In this document: piece by piece, positions 38,233-46,968 of the stretch
Numbering within the stretch: the first letter of the stretch is position 1
Layout of the letters: each line of letters opens with the position of its first letter
NCBI GenBank assembly: GCA_040220855.1
Contig: JAVJVZ010000017.1
Coordinates: forward strand, 1-64,000
DNA: 64,000 nucleotides
DNA from: JACKNG01 sp040220855
Lineage (GTDB): Bacteria > Pseudomonadota > Gammaproteobacteria > Ga0077536
Reading direction: 5' to 3'
Position numbers and translations under genes: made by a program
The notes under the pieces: model-generated
What the model was told of the DNA's origin: nothing
Seen by the model: the letters and a program-made list of their open reading frames with translations, nothing else
Database searches by the model: none

Positions 38233-39197
38233 CGCCGTTGCAGGTGCCCGGAGAGGAAGCGCTCGCGGTCGCCGCCGTGTTCGATGACGAGAGCGCCATG
38301 CTCGTCCACGCCGCGCGCGATTCCGCTGACCAGGCGGTTGCCGAGATCGAGCGTCACCGGGGTATCGGCGAGCGCGTCGCGCGCGAGCCACGCGGCATGG
38401 AAGGGTGCGAAGCCCACATGGGCGAACTCGCCGAGCATGCCGGCGAGCGCGGCGAGCAGCGCGGCGGCGAGCTGGTTGCGCGACACGGTCCGTCCGCTCA
38501 CGCTGCTGACGTCCTCGCTCGGCCGGTCGATCAGCCCGCGCGCGGCAGCCGGCAGCGCGGTGTTGATGCCGATGCCAATCACGGCGAGACAGGGCCCCCC
38601 GGCCTCGGCGCGCATCTCGATCAGGATGCCGGCGAGCTTGGCATCGTCGCGCACCACGTCGTTCGGCCACTTGAGCCGCGCACCGCGTACGCCCTCGCCT
38701 TCGAGACAGGTAACGACGGCGAGGCCGACCGCGAGGCTCAGCGCCGAGAAGGTCGGCGGCGGCGTGTCGAACCGCCACGCGAGCGAGAAGCACAAGCCGC
38801 TGCCGGGCGGCGAGATCCAGCGATCACCGCGGCGCCCGCGGCCGGCGGTCTGGTACTCGGCGAAGAGCACGTGGCCATGCTGGTCACCGGCGTCGTGCGC
38901 GCGCAGCAGGCGCTCGTTGGTGGAATCGGTGACACCCGCTACGTCTATCGTGCGCCAGGCGTGGCAGCCACGCGCGCCGAGCAGACTGTGCATCAATGCC
39001 GCGTCGAGCGCTTCGAAGCCGCCGCCGAGGCGATAGCCCTGCGCCGGCGTCGCCTCGATCGCAATACCTTCATCACGCAGGCGCCGTACCTGGTTCCATA
39101 CCGCGGCACGGGTCACGCCAAGCTGCGCGGCGAGCTCGGTGCCGGGATGCTCGGCGCCGTCGGCGAGCAGCCCGAGCAGCTCTAGCGCACGGCGCAT
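38229..39197 (-). CDS. birA: Biotin-protein ligase and biotin repressor BirA
   Basis: A bifunctional protein of 322 residues. Residues 1-60 form a winged helix (GTELAAQLGVTRAAVWNQVRRL, DEGIAIEATPAQGYRL), so it is a BirA that can also repress biotin genes. The catalytic domain has TDSTNERLL, AGRGRRGDRWISPPGSGL (biotinyl-AMP-binding GRGRRG) and LKWPNDVV; the C-terminal SH3-like part follows. It activates biotin with ATP and attaches it to carboxylase carrier proteins. Translationally coupled to coaX downstream. Confidence 0.96.
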   Translation of the reverse strand: MRRALELLGLLADGAEHPGTELAAQLGVTRAAVWNQVRRLRDEGIAIEATPAQGYRLGGGFEALDAALMHSLLGARGCHAWRTIDVAGVTDSTNERLLRAHDAGDQHGHVLFAEYQTAGRGRRGDRWISPPGSGLCFSLAWRFDTPPPTFSALSLAVGLAVVTCLEGEGVRGARLKWPNDVVRDDAKLAGILIEMRAEAGGPCLAVIGIGINTALPAAARGLIDRPSEDVSSVSGRTVSRNQLAAALLAALAGMLGEFAHVGFAPFHAAWLARDALADTPVTLDLGNRLVSGIARGVDEHGALVIEHGGDRERFLSGHLQRR

Positions 39198-39269
39198 GGG
39201 CAGGACCGCGACGACGAGTCAGGAATACGTGCGCTCACGAGCGGCCGCAGGCTCGGCAGCAGCGACGCG

Positions 39270-41672
39270 TCAGCCGCGGAAGCGGGTACGTGGATCGTCA
39301 TCTCCGTCGTCGTCCGCGTCGGGCTCGGCGTAATCGTCGTCGAGGCGATCGTCGCGCGGTTCGACCGGCGGAATGGTGCCCTCGCTGGTGACGTCGAAGA
39401 AATCACCCACCGCGGAGTCGGCGTCGACGGCTGGCTCCGGCTGCAGCGTTGCGTCATCCTCGTCGAAGAAGCCGCCGGCAGCGGCCGCCCGGGCGTCGAA
39501 ACTCTCCGTCTGCATGAAGTCGTCGAGGCTCACCTCCGCGCCGGTCGCGTCGCCCGACGCGGCGTCCGATTCGGGCGCGTTCGGCAGCAGTGTTTCGGCC
39601 TCAGTGAACTCGTCCTCGAACTGGGCCGCGGCGGCCGTCGGCATGGCGGTAACCAGCTCGCCGTCGTCATCATCGTCATCGTCATCGAGCTGGCTCGGCG
39701 GTGGCACGCTCACGCCGTAGGGGCTCGCGGTGCTGCCGAGCTCGCCATCGTCGAAGAAGGCCGACGCCTCGGCGTCGAAGGCATCGGGATCGTCGATTAC
39801 CACGGCGCCCGGCGGCGTCGGCCGCGCCGCGACCGCGACGTCGTCCGGCACGGCATCCGGCACCGCGGTGGGTGCCGCGGTGTCGTCTTCGTCGAAATCG
39901 TCCTCCGCGTCGTCCTCGCGCGCGCTCAGCGCGGCGGCGCGATCGAGCATGGCGTCGAGTTTTTCGGGCGTCGGCGTATCGTCCTCGGCCTCGTCGAACA
40001 GCGGCGTGACCGGCGCGCGGCCGACCGCGACCGCCTCGACGTCGCCCTCGCCGGTGACGTCGAACACGCTGTCCGGATCGATGCTGCCATGCGGCCGCGA
40101 CGGCGCGGCGGCGGCGCCGGTCGCCGCCATGCTCGCAATCATGCTGCCGGTGCGCGAACCGTCATCGATCATGGTGGCATTCGGATCGTTGGGATCGGCG
40201 AACACCGTATGGCCGGCATCGGCCATCTCGGGCATCGAGAACTCAAAGTCGTACTTGTGGAAACGAATGCGGTCGCCGTGCTTGAGCTGGCGCTCGCCCT
40301 CGATACGCTGGCCGTTCAGGAAGGTGCCGTTGACGCTGCCCTGGTCGCTCAGCCAGAAGCCGAAATCGCGGTACTGGATGATGGCGTGGCGGCGCCCCAC
40401 CGTGCCCTTGTTGATGACGTAATAGTCGACATGCTCGGGATCGGTGCCGGCCACGCGCCCGATCATGAGTGGCTTGGCGCCGAGCTGCACGGCCGGCTCG
40501 TCGGCCACACCCTGTACGTCCTTCAGAAACGCCTCGGGAATGCGCGCGGCGCGCGCGCCGGCACCAAGGGCCACGACGCCGCTGCCGCGACGGCGGATGA
40601 ACCACACCGCGCCGACGACGATCGCGAGCAGCACGATGGCGACGACCAGCAGCAGCGCGATGCCGGGCCCGGCACCCGGTTCGTCGACCGCCCGCGGCGC
40701 CGCCGGCGCGTCGAGTGCGCGCGGCTCTTCCCCGGGGCGCTTGATGATCACGCCACTGTCGCTCGGCGCCATCATCTCGCGGCACAGTTCCTCGGCGCTC
40801 ATGCCGGCATCGGGCGCGGCCTCGAGCATCAGCGCGCGCTCGTCCGCCGAGACGGTGTCGAGGCAGGACCCCGCCGCCGCGGCGGGCGCGGCGGCGGGCG
40901 CAGCTGGCGACGACGGTACGGCCGGGCCCGCCGGCACGGGCGCCGGTGCCGGCTCGGGCACCGCCGCTGCCGCCGGCGGCGCCGCGAGCTGCGCCTGCAC
41001 GGCATCGAACACGCCGGCCAGTTCAGCGGCGTCGGCCGCGCGGAAGTACTCACCGCCGGTCTTGGCGGCGAGGGACTGGATGAGGAAGAAGTCGGCGTTC
41101 TCGGTAAACGCGATGCCGAACACGCGGATACCGCTGGCAGCGGCATCCGCGGCGAGGTCCTCGCGCAGCCACTTGGTCTTCTCGGCATCGATGCCGGCAT
41201 TGCCGGTGTCGACGATGCCATCGGTCATGAAGATGATGACGCGCCCGGCGCCGTCGCGGGCATCGTTCTTGAGCTCGTAGATGGCACGCTCGATGGCGGC
41301 CGGGCTGTTGGTGTACTGCCCGCGGTAATCAATACCGCCGACCGCGTTATCGATGGCGCCACGCGTGGTGTCATCGAGGGTGGCGAGCGGGACCGCGTAA
41401 TCGACCGTCTCGTCGAAGATGACGAGCCCCGCACGGGTATCGGCCGCGAGCCCGTCGACAAACGCCGCGACAGCCCCCTCGAGCAGGAATTGCGGATCGT
41501 TCTTGCGCATGCTGCCGGAGTTGTCGAGCACCAGCATGAGGTCGGTCGGCGCGGCGTACGCAGCACCGGTAGCGAGCGCGAGCACGACGACGGTGAGCAG
41601 TGTGGCGCAGCGCGCCGCGCCGGCCGCGCGGGCGTGCAGGCGGACGGCCAGGCGTGGACGAGGACGGCTCAT
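39270..41672 (-). CDS. Exported VWA domain, TM and cytoplasmic FHA protein
   Basis: An 800-residue signalling-style protein. A signal peptide (1-40) precedes a VWA domain (about 44-225) with an intact MIDAS DNSGS (50-54). An Ala/Pro-rich linker (231-268) follows. A membrane helix (337-359) leads to an FHA domain (about 400-480) with the phosphothreonine-binding residues GR406, RRH (427-429) and SVNGTFLNG. The last 320 residues are acidic and disordered, with an Asp-run (about residues 665-671). The VWA side would face the periplasm, the FHA side the cytoplasm, so it could transmit an outside cue to phosphoproteins. The start at 41672 has AAGGGG upstream. No kinase or phosphatase lies next to it. 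Confidence 0.88.
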   Translation of the reverse strand: MSRPRPRLAVRLHARAAGAARCATLLTVVVLALATGAAYAAPTDLMLVLDNSGSMRKNDPQFLLEGAVAAFVDGLAADTRAGLVIFDETVDYAVPLATLDDTTRGAIDNAVGGIDYRGQYTNSPAAIERAIYELKNDARDGAGRVIIFMTDGIVDTGNAGIDAEKTKWLREDLAADAAASGIRVFGIAFTENADFFLIQSLAAKTGGEYFRAADAAELAGVFDAVQAQLAAPPAAAAVPEPAPAPVPAGPAVPSSPAAPAAAPAAAAGSCLDTVSADERALMLEAAPDAGMSAEELCREMMAPSDSGVIIKRPGEEPRALDAPAAPRAVDEPGAGPGIALLLVVAIVLLAIVVGAVWFIRRRGSGVVALGAGARAARIPEAFLKDVQGVADEPAVQLGAKPLMIGRVAGTDPEHVDYYVINKGTVGRRHAIIQYRDFGFWLSDQGSVNGTFLNGQRIEGERQLKHGDRIRFHKYDFEFSMPEMADAGHTVFADPNDPNATMIDDGSRTGSMIASMAATGAAAAPSRPHGSIDPDSVFDVTGEGDVEAVAVGRAPVTPLFDEAEDDTPTPEKLDAMLDRAAALSAREDDAEDDFDEDDTAAPTAVPDAVPDDVAVAARPTPPGAVVIDDPDAFDAEASAFFDDGELGSTASPYGVSVPPPSQLDDDDDDDDGELVTAMPTAAAAQFEDEFTEAETLLPNAPESDAASGDATGAEVSLDDFMQTESFDARAAAAGGFFDEDDATLQPEPAVDADSAVGDFFDVTSEGTIPPVEPRDDRLDDDYAEPDADDDGDDDPRTRFRG

Positions 41673-41867
41673 GACATTGGACCCCTTCGGAAGCTCGACG
41701 GCGCTGCCGGCCGGCGCGGGCACCACCGGCGGGCACCCCGCGCGGCCACTCACGTGCGCGGAAACAACGTCGTCTCCGCGTGTGCGCCATCACTGCGCGA
41801 TCCCCCGGCGCGCGTTGGATGCATCATAACCCGCCGATCACGCCCGCGGTAGAAACGGGCGGCCTGC

Positions 41868-42707
41868 TCAGCGCGCGCCGGGCGCCGCTTCATCGCGGCA
41901 CCACTCGCTCCACGAGCCGACGTAGAGACGCGGCTCTGGCAGCCCGGCAGCGACCTGGGCAAGCACGTTGTGGCAGGCCGACACCCCCGAGCCACAATAG
42001 TGCGTGAGCGCGCCATCGGGCGCTGCGCCGAGCGCGCGGGTGAGTCGCGCCGCGAGTTCGGCTGGTGGCAGGAAGCGACCCGCGGCGTCGAGGTTGTCGC
42101 GCCAGCAATGATTACGTGCGCCGGGAATATGCCCCGCGACGGGATCGATGGGCTCTACCTCACCGCGGAAACGCGCGCGCTCGCGCGCATCGAGCAGCGC
42201 ACTGTGTCCTGGCACGATGTCCTCGCGCCGCGCCAGCCGCTCGCGGCGCGCACTGCCGGTGAAGTGTCGCTCCAAGGCCTCCTCCGCGCCGCTCACCACC
42301 GGCTGGCCGGCGGCCTGCCACGCGGCCCAGCCGCCATCGAGCACGGCCACGGCGCGGTGGCCCATGTAACGCAGCATCCACCACAGGCGCGCGGCGACCA
42401 TGCCGCCGGCGTCGTCGTAGGCGACCACCTGGCGTTCGGCGTCGATGCCGAGCCTGCCGAACACGGTCGCGAGGCGGGCCGGAGGCGGCAGCGGGTGTCG
42501 CCCCTGGTCGGTGGTTGGCGGGCCGCTCAGGTCATCGTCGAGATGGGCGTAGACCGCACCCGGCACGTGCGCGGCGAGCCAGCGCTCGCGACCGGCAGCA
42601 GGCGCGGCGAGATCGAAACGGCAATCGACCACGACGAGGCGCGCATCGCCGAGCAAGGTGGCGAGTGCAGCAACGTCGATCAGAGTGTCGTGAACGGTGG
42701 CGGTCAT
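41868..42707 (-). CDS. sseA: 3-mercaptopyruvate-type sulfurtransferase (rhodanese tandem)
   Basis: Two rhodanese domains in 279 residues; the catalytic one is C-terminal with Cys238 in HYCGSGVSACHN. CGSGVSA fits mercaptopyruvate sulfurtransferase better than thiosulfate sulfurtransferase (CRKGVTA). The N-terminal domain lacks the nucleophile. WMLRYMGHRAVAVLDGGWAAW and GHIPGARNH are standard rhodanese phrases. It transfers sulfane sulfur to cyanide or thiols. The start MTATVHDTLIDV at 42707 is preceded by an open frame of 73 codons without homology. Confidence 0.9.
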   Translation of the reverse strand: MTATVHDTLIDVAALATLLGDARLVVVDCRFDLAAPAAGRERWLAAHVPGAVYAHLDDDLSGPPTTDQGRHPLPPPARLATVFGRLGIDAERQVVAYDDAGGMVAARLWWMLRYMGHRAVAVLDGGWAAWQAAGQPVVSGAEEALERHFTGSARRERLARREDIVPGHSALLDARERARFRGEVEPIDPVAGHIPGARNHCWRDNLDAAGRFLPPAELAARLTRALGAAPDGALTHYCGSGVSACHNVLAQVAAGLPEPRLYVGSWSEWCRDEAAPGAR

Positions 42708-42909
42708 CGGCACGGGCACGGCGGCAGGCGAGGCGGCAACCAGTATACGGCCGTGCAGCACGCGGTACAGCGGCCCGTCGTCACGCCGCACGCGCCGCGC
42801 GACGACGGCGCACGCGCGATACCCTCCCATGGCAAGATGGCCGGCCGCGCGCAACGCCGTTCCGCAAGACCTCATGCCAGCCGAGCCGACGCTCCCCCCC
42901 GTTCCCTGC

Positions 42910-43971
42910 ATGCTGCGCACCACCACGCGCCTGCTCGCGCTCCTGTTCGCGACGGTCTTGCTCGCCGGCTGCGAGAGCCTCGCGTTCTACCGCCAGGCGA
43001 TCGCCGGTCAACTCGACATCTGGCGCCGCGCGCGCGATCTCGACGTCGTGCTCGCCGATCCACAGACGCCCGCGGCGACGCGTACGCAGCTCGAGCTCGC
43101 GCGCCGCGCGCGCGTCTTCGCCGCCGAGGTACTCGCCCTGCCGGCCGACGGCAGCTACCGCAGCTATGCCGATCTCGAACGCCCGTACGTGGTGTGGAAC
43201 GTGTTCGCGACGCCCGCCCTCGCGCTCGAACCGGTGCGTTCGTGTTTCCCTTTCGCCGGCTGTCTCGACTACCGCGGCTACTTCGACCAGGCCCGGGCCG
43301 AGGCGTACGCGGCGGCGCTCGCAGCTGGCGGGCACGACGTCTACGTCGGCGGCGTGCCGGCCTACTCCACGCTCGGCTGGTTCGACGATCCCCTGCTCAG
43401 CACCTTTGTGCACTGGGACGAGGCCGATGTCGTCGAACTGCTGTTCCACGAACTCGCCCACCAGCGTCTCTACGTGCAGGATGACACGGCCTTCAACGAG
43501 AGTTACGCGAGCGCGGTGGCAGCCGCCGGACTCGAGCGCTGGTTCGCCACGCGCGCCGGTGACGCCGCGCGCGCGCGGGCCGTCCGCGCGGCGCGCGAGG
43601 CGATGACCGCACGCATCCTCGCCGCGCGTGCAGTGCTCGATGAACTCTATGCGGGCGAACTGGATGACGCCGCCAAGCGCGCGCGCAAAGCGGCCACGCT
43701 GACCGCCCTCGCCGGCGACCTCGCTGCCGCTGCGCAGCGCGCCGGCCTGGCCGCCACGCCGGGCGCGGCATGGAACAACGCCCGCATCGCGGCGGTCGCC
43801 ACCTACCACGATCACGAACCCGCCTTCCGTGCCCTGCTCGCCCTCTGCAACGACGATTTCGCCTGCTTCCATGCCGCCGCGGCGCGCGTCGGCGAACTTC
43901 CCCCCGCAACCCGGGAAGACTGCCTGGCACATCTCGCCGGCGCCGAGGCGTTGCCGGCGTGTGCACGCTGA
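42910..43971 (+). CDS. Putative aminopeptidase lipoprotein (PF10023-type)
   Basis: The 353-residue protein has lipobox LLAGC (Cys21). The zinc-binding motif HELAHQRLYVQDDTAFNESYAS provides HExxH (180-184) and a downstream Glu197, as in predicted aminopeptidases of the Aminopep family. PFAGCLDYRGYFDQARAEAYA and GWFDDPLLSTFV are also typical. Exported and anchored to a membrane; the substrate is unknown. The start at 42910 gives a normal lipoprotein signal; an in-frame ATG at 42874 would add 12 residues before it. Confidence 0.88.
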   Translation: MLRTTTRLLALLFATVLLAGCESLAFYRQAIAGQLDIWRRARDLDVVLADPQTPAATRTQLELARRARVFAAEVLALPADGSYRSYADLERPYVVWNVFATPALALEPVRSCFPFAGCLDYRGYFDQARAEAYAAALAAGGHDVYVGGVPAYSTLGWFDDPLLSTFVHWDEADVVELLFHELAHQRLYVQDDTAFNESYASAVAAAGLERWFATRAGDAARARAVRAAREAMTARILAARAVLDELYAGELDDAAKRARKAATLTALAGDLAAAAQRAGLAATPGAAWNNARIAAVATYHDHEPAFRALLALCNDDFACFHAAAARVGELPPATREDCLAHLAGAEALPACAR

Positions 43972-44364
43972 GGCCGCTTGCTGCGCCGCACTCGCGGGGA
44001 CCCGCGGCAGCCCGTCGGCGGACCACGCCGAGCGGTCATCCGGCACCCCCGGCGACGCTGGGCGGCCGCTTGTGCAGTGGACGGCTCGCTGCAGCAAGCT
44101 GCCGCAGAGCTTGCCGTTGCCGCGTATTGCGGTATGGTTATGCGAAGGTCGTCACGCTTCACTCACCCACGGCGCGACATGACCCGGGCAGCCCAGAACA
44201 CAACAAATACAATGTGGTTGTTGCAACCACGGGGCGCTTCGAGTCGAGTCACGCAGAACTGCACGAGCGCGCCGCCTGCCATGGCAGGGGCAGCGACCGC
44301 AGGCACCGGTCGGCGTCGCCCGCGAGCGCGTTGCCGGCAGCGTCCAACCGTGGGAACGAGAGAC
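43972..44364. other. Intergenic region with a small perfect hairpin
   Basis: 393 bases before the FHA gene. A perfect hairpin lies at 44214-44230. GGGAACGAGAGAC precedes the ATG at 44365. The frame of the FHA gene stays open upstream but contains no recognisable protein sequence. No RNA gene seen. Confidence 0.4.
44214..44230. repeat. Perfect 7-bp hairpin in the FHA gene leader
   Basis: GTGGTTG-TTG-CAACCAC. It lies 135 bases before the FHA gene's ATG, in the only AT-richer patch of the spacer (ACAACAAATACAAT). It could be an operator or RNA hairpin. Confidence 0.35.
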
Positions 44365-45261
44365 ATGCTCGACAAGCTCTTCAGCAAGGCCCTGACCCTC
44401 GTCGTGAACGACGAGGAGATCACCTTCAACACCCTCACCGAGTTCGAGTTCGCTCTCGGCGGCCGCACCAACGTACCGGCCTCCAAGCTTGCCGACCTCA
44501 TCATGCTCACGCCCGACGAGCTCAAGCGCGAAGCAAAGAGCATCAAGGCGGTCGAGCGCCGCTTCGTCGACATCCTCTCGCGCTCGATCGAACACCCCGG
44601 CGAGATCGGCAAACTCGTCCGCGAACTCGACATCCAGGTGTTCTCCAACGATTACGACTGGCGCGCCATCTTCAGGGCGCTCAACAAGCAGGACGAGGAC
44701 TACGACGAGCTGCGGCGTGTCGCGGTGGTCAAGTACATGCAATACCTGCGCTCGCGCCAGGACGTCATCAAGCAGACCTACAAGGTCAAGACGCGGGAAG
44801 CCTCGCGCCGCGAGGAACATCGCCCCACGGAGCCGCCGGTGCCGGAAGACAGCCGCGAGTTCCTGCGCGAGACCAACATCTTCGATTCGGTGGTGCTCGA
44901 CGCACCGCCCGAGGTCGGCGAGCCCGACTTCAGTCGCCTGCCCAAGGGCGAAGCGGTGATCGTGCAACCGCCGGCCGCGACGGACTTCGAGTTCCGCCTG
45001 TCCAAGCACGTGTTCCGCTTTCTCAACCGTGCGCCTTACGCCATCATCGATCACCTCGGCAACGAGCACGCACTCGATGACGGCAAGAACATCATCGGCC
45101 GCGACTCGGTCTGCAACGTGGTGGTCGGCGGCGGCCTGCGTGACGTCTCGCGCATGCATCTCATCATCGAGCCTCTCGACGACGGCGCACTGCGCTTCAC
45201 CGACTTGTCCTCCCACGGCACCTTCCTGCCGACGGTGCTGATGGCCACTGCCGCGGACTGA
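44365..45261 (+). CDS. FHA-domain protein with N-terminal helical region
   Basis: The 298-residue cytoplasmic protein has a helical N-terminal half (1-150: LTEFEFALGGRTNVPASKLA, KREAKSIKAVERRFVDILSR, RVAVVKYMQYLRSRQDVIKQ). A C-terminal FHA domain (about 220-295) carries GRD (245-247), SRMH (262-265) and SSHGTF (282-287), so the phosphopeptide site appears intact. It is the second FHA protein within 5 kb. It likely reads Ser/Thr phosphorylation; no kinase gene is visible in the window. The N-terminal half is of an unrecognised family. Confidence 0.82.
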   Translation: MLDKLFSKALTLVVNDEEITFNTLTEFEFALGGRTNVPASKLADLIMLTPDELKREAKSIKAVERRFVDILSRSIEHPGEIGKLVRELDIQVFSNDYDWRAIFRALNKQDEDYDELRRVAVVKYMQYLRSRQDVIKQTYKVKTREASRREEHRPTEPPVPEDSREFLRETNIFDSVVLDAPPEVGEPDFSRLPKGEAVIVQPPAATDFEFRLSKHVFRFLNRAPYAIIDHLGNEHALDDGKNIIGRDSVCNVVVGGGLRDVSRMHLIIEPLDDGALRFTDLSSHGTFLPTVLMATAAD

Positions 45262-45302
45262 GAGACAGCGAGGCCGTCACCGCACCGGCGGTGCGATTTC
45301 GC

Positions 45303-46277
45303 TCAGTGCTCGGGCAGCTGGCGCTCGTCGAACATCGACTCCAGTTCCTCGCGCGAGCCTGCAGCGATCGCGCCGTCGACCACCTCGCGCGTCAGGTGCG
45401 GCGCGAAGGTGTGCAGGAAGTCGTACATGTAGGTGCGCAGGAAAGATCCGCGACGGAACCCGATCTTGGTCACGCTGTAATCGAACAGGTGCGCCGCCGA
45501 CAGCGCAGTGAGGCCGTGGTCGGTGGCGGGATCGTAGGCCAGCGAGGCGACGATACCGACGCCGAGGCCGAGACGCACGTAGGTCTTGATGACGTCGGCA
45601 TCCACCGCCGTGAAGACCACGCGCGCTTCGAGCCCGGCGGCGTCGAACGCGGCGTCGAGCTGCGAGCGGCCGGTGAAGCCGAATACGTAGGTGACGATGG
45701 GATAGTCCGCGATGGCCGCGAGCGTGAGCGGCCGGACCTCCGTCAGCGGGTGGCCATCGGGCACGATGATGCTGCGGTTCCAGCGGTAGCAGGGCAGCAT
45801 CACGAGGTTGTCGAACAGCTCGAGTGCCTCGGTCGCGATGGCGAAATCGACGCTGCGGTTGGCGGCGAGCTCGGAGATCTGCATCGGCGTGCCCTGGTGC
45901 ATGTGCAGGGCGACGTCGGGGTAGGCCTCGATGAACTTCTTGATGGTCGGCGGCAGCACGTAGCGTGCCTGGGTATGGGTGGTCGCGATCGCCAGGCTGC
46001 CACGCGAGGAATCGCTGTGGTCCTTGGCGATGCGGCGGATGTTCTCGACCTCGCCGAGTACGCGCCCTGCCACTTCGAGGATGGTCTGCCCGGCCGGCGT
46101 GATGTCGACGAGATGCTTGCCAGAGCGCTGGAAGATCTGCACGCCGAGCTCGTCCTCGAGCTGGCGGATCTGCTTGCTGACGCCGGGCTGGGAGGTATAC
46201 AGGCTGTCGGCGGTCGCCGACACGTTGAGGCCGTGCCGGGCGACCTCCCAGATGTAGCGCAATTGCTGCAGCTTCAT
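45303..46277 (-). CDS. cysB: CysB, LysR-type regulator of sulfur assimilation
   Basis: At 324 residues it is normal CysB length. The start MKLQQLRYIWEVARHGLNVS and the helix-turn-helix TSQPGVSKQIRQLEDELGVQ are the CysB/Cbl signature. THTQARYVLPPTIKKFIEAYP, LPCYRWNRSIIVPDGHPL and VDADVIKTYVRLGLGVGIVA form the effector domain that senses N-acetylserine. It activates cysteine biosynthesis genes when sulfur is limiting. Metabolically it pairs with the mercaptopyruvate sulfurtransferase and metY genes in this part of the window, though none is adjacent. Confidence 0.94.
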   Translation of the reverse strand: MKLQQLRYIWEVARHGLNVSATADSLYTSQPGVSKQIRQLEDELGVQIFQRSGKHLVDITPAGQTILEVAGRVLGEVENIRRIAKDHSDSSRGSLAIATTHTQARYVLPPTIKKFIEAYPDVALHMHQGTPMQISELAANRSVDFAIATEALELFDNLVMLPCYRWNRSIIVPDGHPLTEVRPLTLAAIADYPIVTYVFGFTGRSQLDAAFDAAGLEARVVFTAVDADVIKTYVRLGLGVGIVASLAYDPATDHGLTALSAAHLFDYSVTKIGFRRGSFLRTYMYDFLHTFAPHLTREVVDGAIAAGSREELESMFDERQLPEH

Positions 46278-46384
46278 GCTCTCGCCCCGTTCCGTAATAA
46301 CCGAGGGCGAAATTATAACGAAACCGCATATCGGAATCGGCCTGTGGCGTCATGCCGGGGTCGTGCACGCGACCCCGGCGCGGG

Positions 46385-46417
46385 GCCGGGGTCGTTGCCG
46401 GGGTCGTTGCCGGGGCG
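46385..46417. repeat. 12-bp tandem repeat
   Basis: GCCGGGGTCGTT occurs at 46385 and 46397, with a partial third copy at 46409 and a variant at 46354. It lies in the spacer between the cysB and ydcH-like genes. Probably a slippage product; no function is claimed. Confidence 0.6.
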
Positions 46418-46466
46418 TCAGAGCGTCGGTGAGCCGGCGCGCCAACCCGATGGCGCACGCGAGCCG

Positions 46467-46688
46467 TCAGTGATGGGCGTTGAAGCTCCTGATCATGTCC
46501 TGCATGCAGTCGGCGAGATGAAGCTTCTCCTTTTTCAGCGCCTCGAGTTCGAGTTCCTCCATCGGCGCATCCCCCGCGGTGACCTCGTCGACGCGCGCAT
46601 TGAGATGCGCGTGCTTGTCGTACAGGCGCTTGAAGGCGTCGTCGGTCTGGAGCAGGGTCTCGACTGCACTATGATCGTTCTCGAACAT
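46467..46688 (-). CDS. YdcH/DUF465-family small coiled-coil protein
   Basis: A 73-residue helical protein: MFENDHSAVETLLQTDDAFK, RLYDKHAHLNARVDEVTAG, LEALKKEKLHLADCMQDMI. The pattern (an N-terminal helix, LYDKHAHLNxxV, LKKEKLxLKDxM) is characteristic of DUF465. These are small, probably dimeric proteins of unknown role. GGGAGGACACGT before the ATG decides the start at 46688. Confidence 0.88.
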   Translation of the reverse strand: MFENDHSAVETLLQTDDAFKRLYDKHAHLNARVDEVTAGDAPMEELELEALKKEKLHLADCMQDMIRSFNAHH

Positions 46689-46968
46689 ACGTGTCCTCCC
46701 ATCGGGTTGCCAAAGGGTCACTGGTAACGGAATCGTCATCTTGAAAGCTAGTCCAGTGCCGTGGCGTCGGCAAGGGGGGCTGCCCGGGACTCACCCGGGT
46801 GGTTGATCCGGCGCGACCGGCAGTCGTTTCGCGCCGTCCCCGGGCGCCGTGCTTGATCCGGGTCAAGCCGTTCCGCGTGGCGTCTGCCCACCGGCAGCCC
46901 CGCCGCGCGTAATCGCTTTGCCCGTACACTGAACCCATCGCGCGCACTGCGCCCGCCGCCGCAAGACC

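Noticed and set aside
46385..46417. Tandem 12-bp units as a CRISPR-like or regulatory array
   Set aside because: Repeats are adjacent without spacers and only two to three copies long; simple slippage is more likely.
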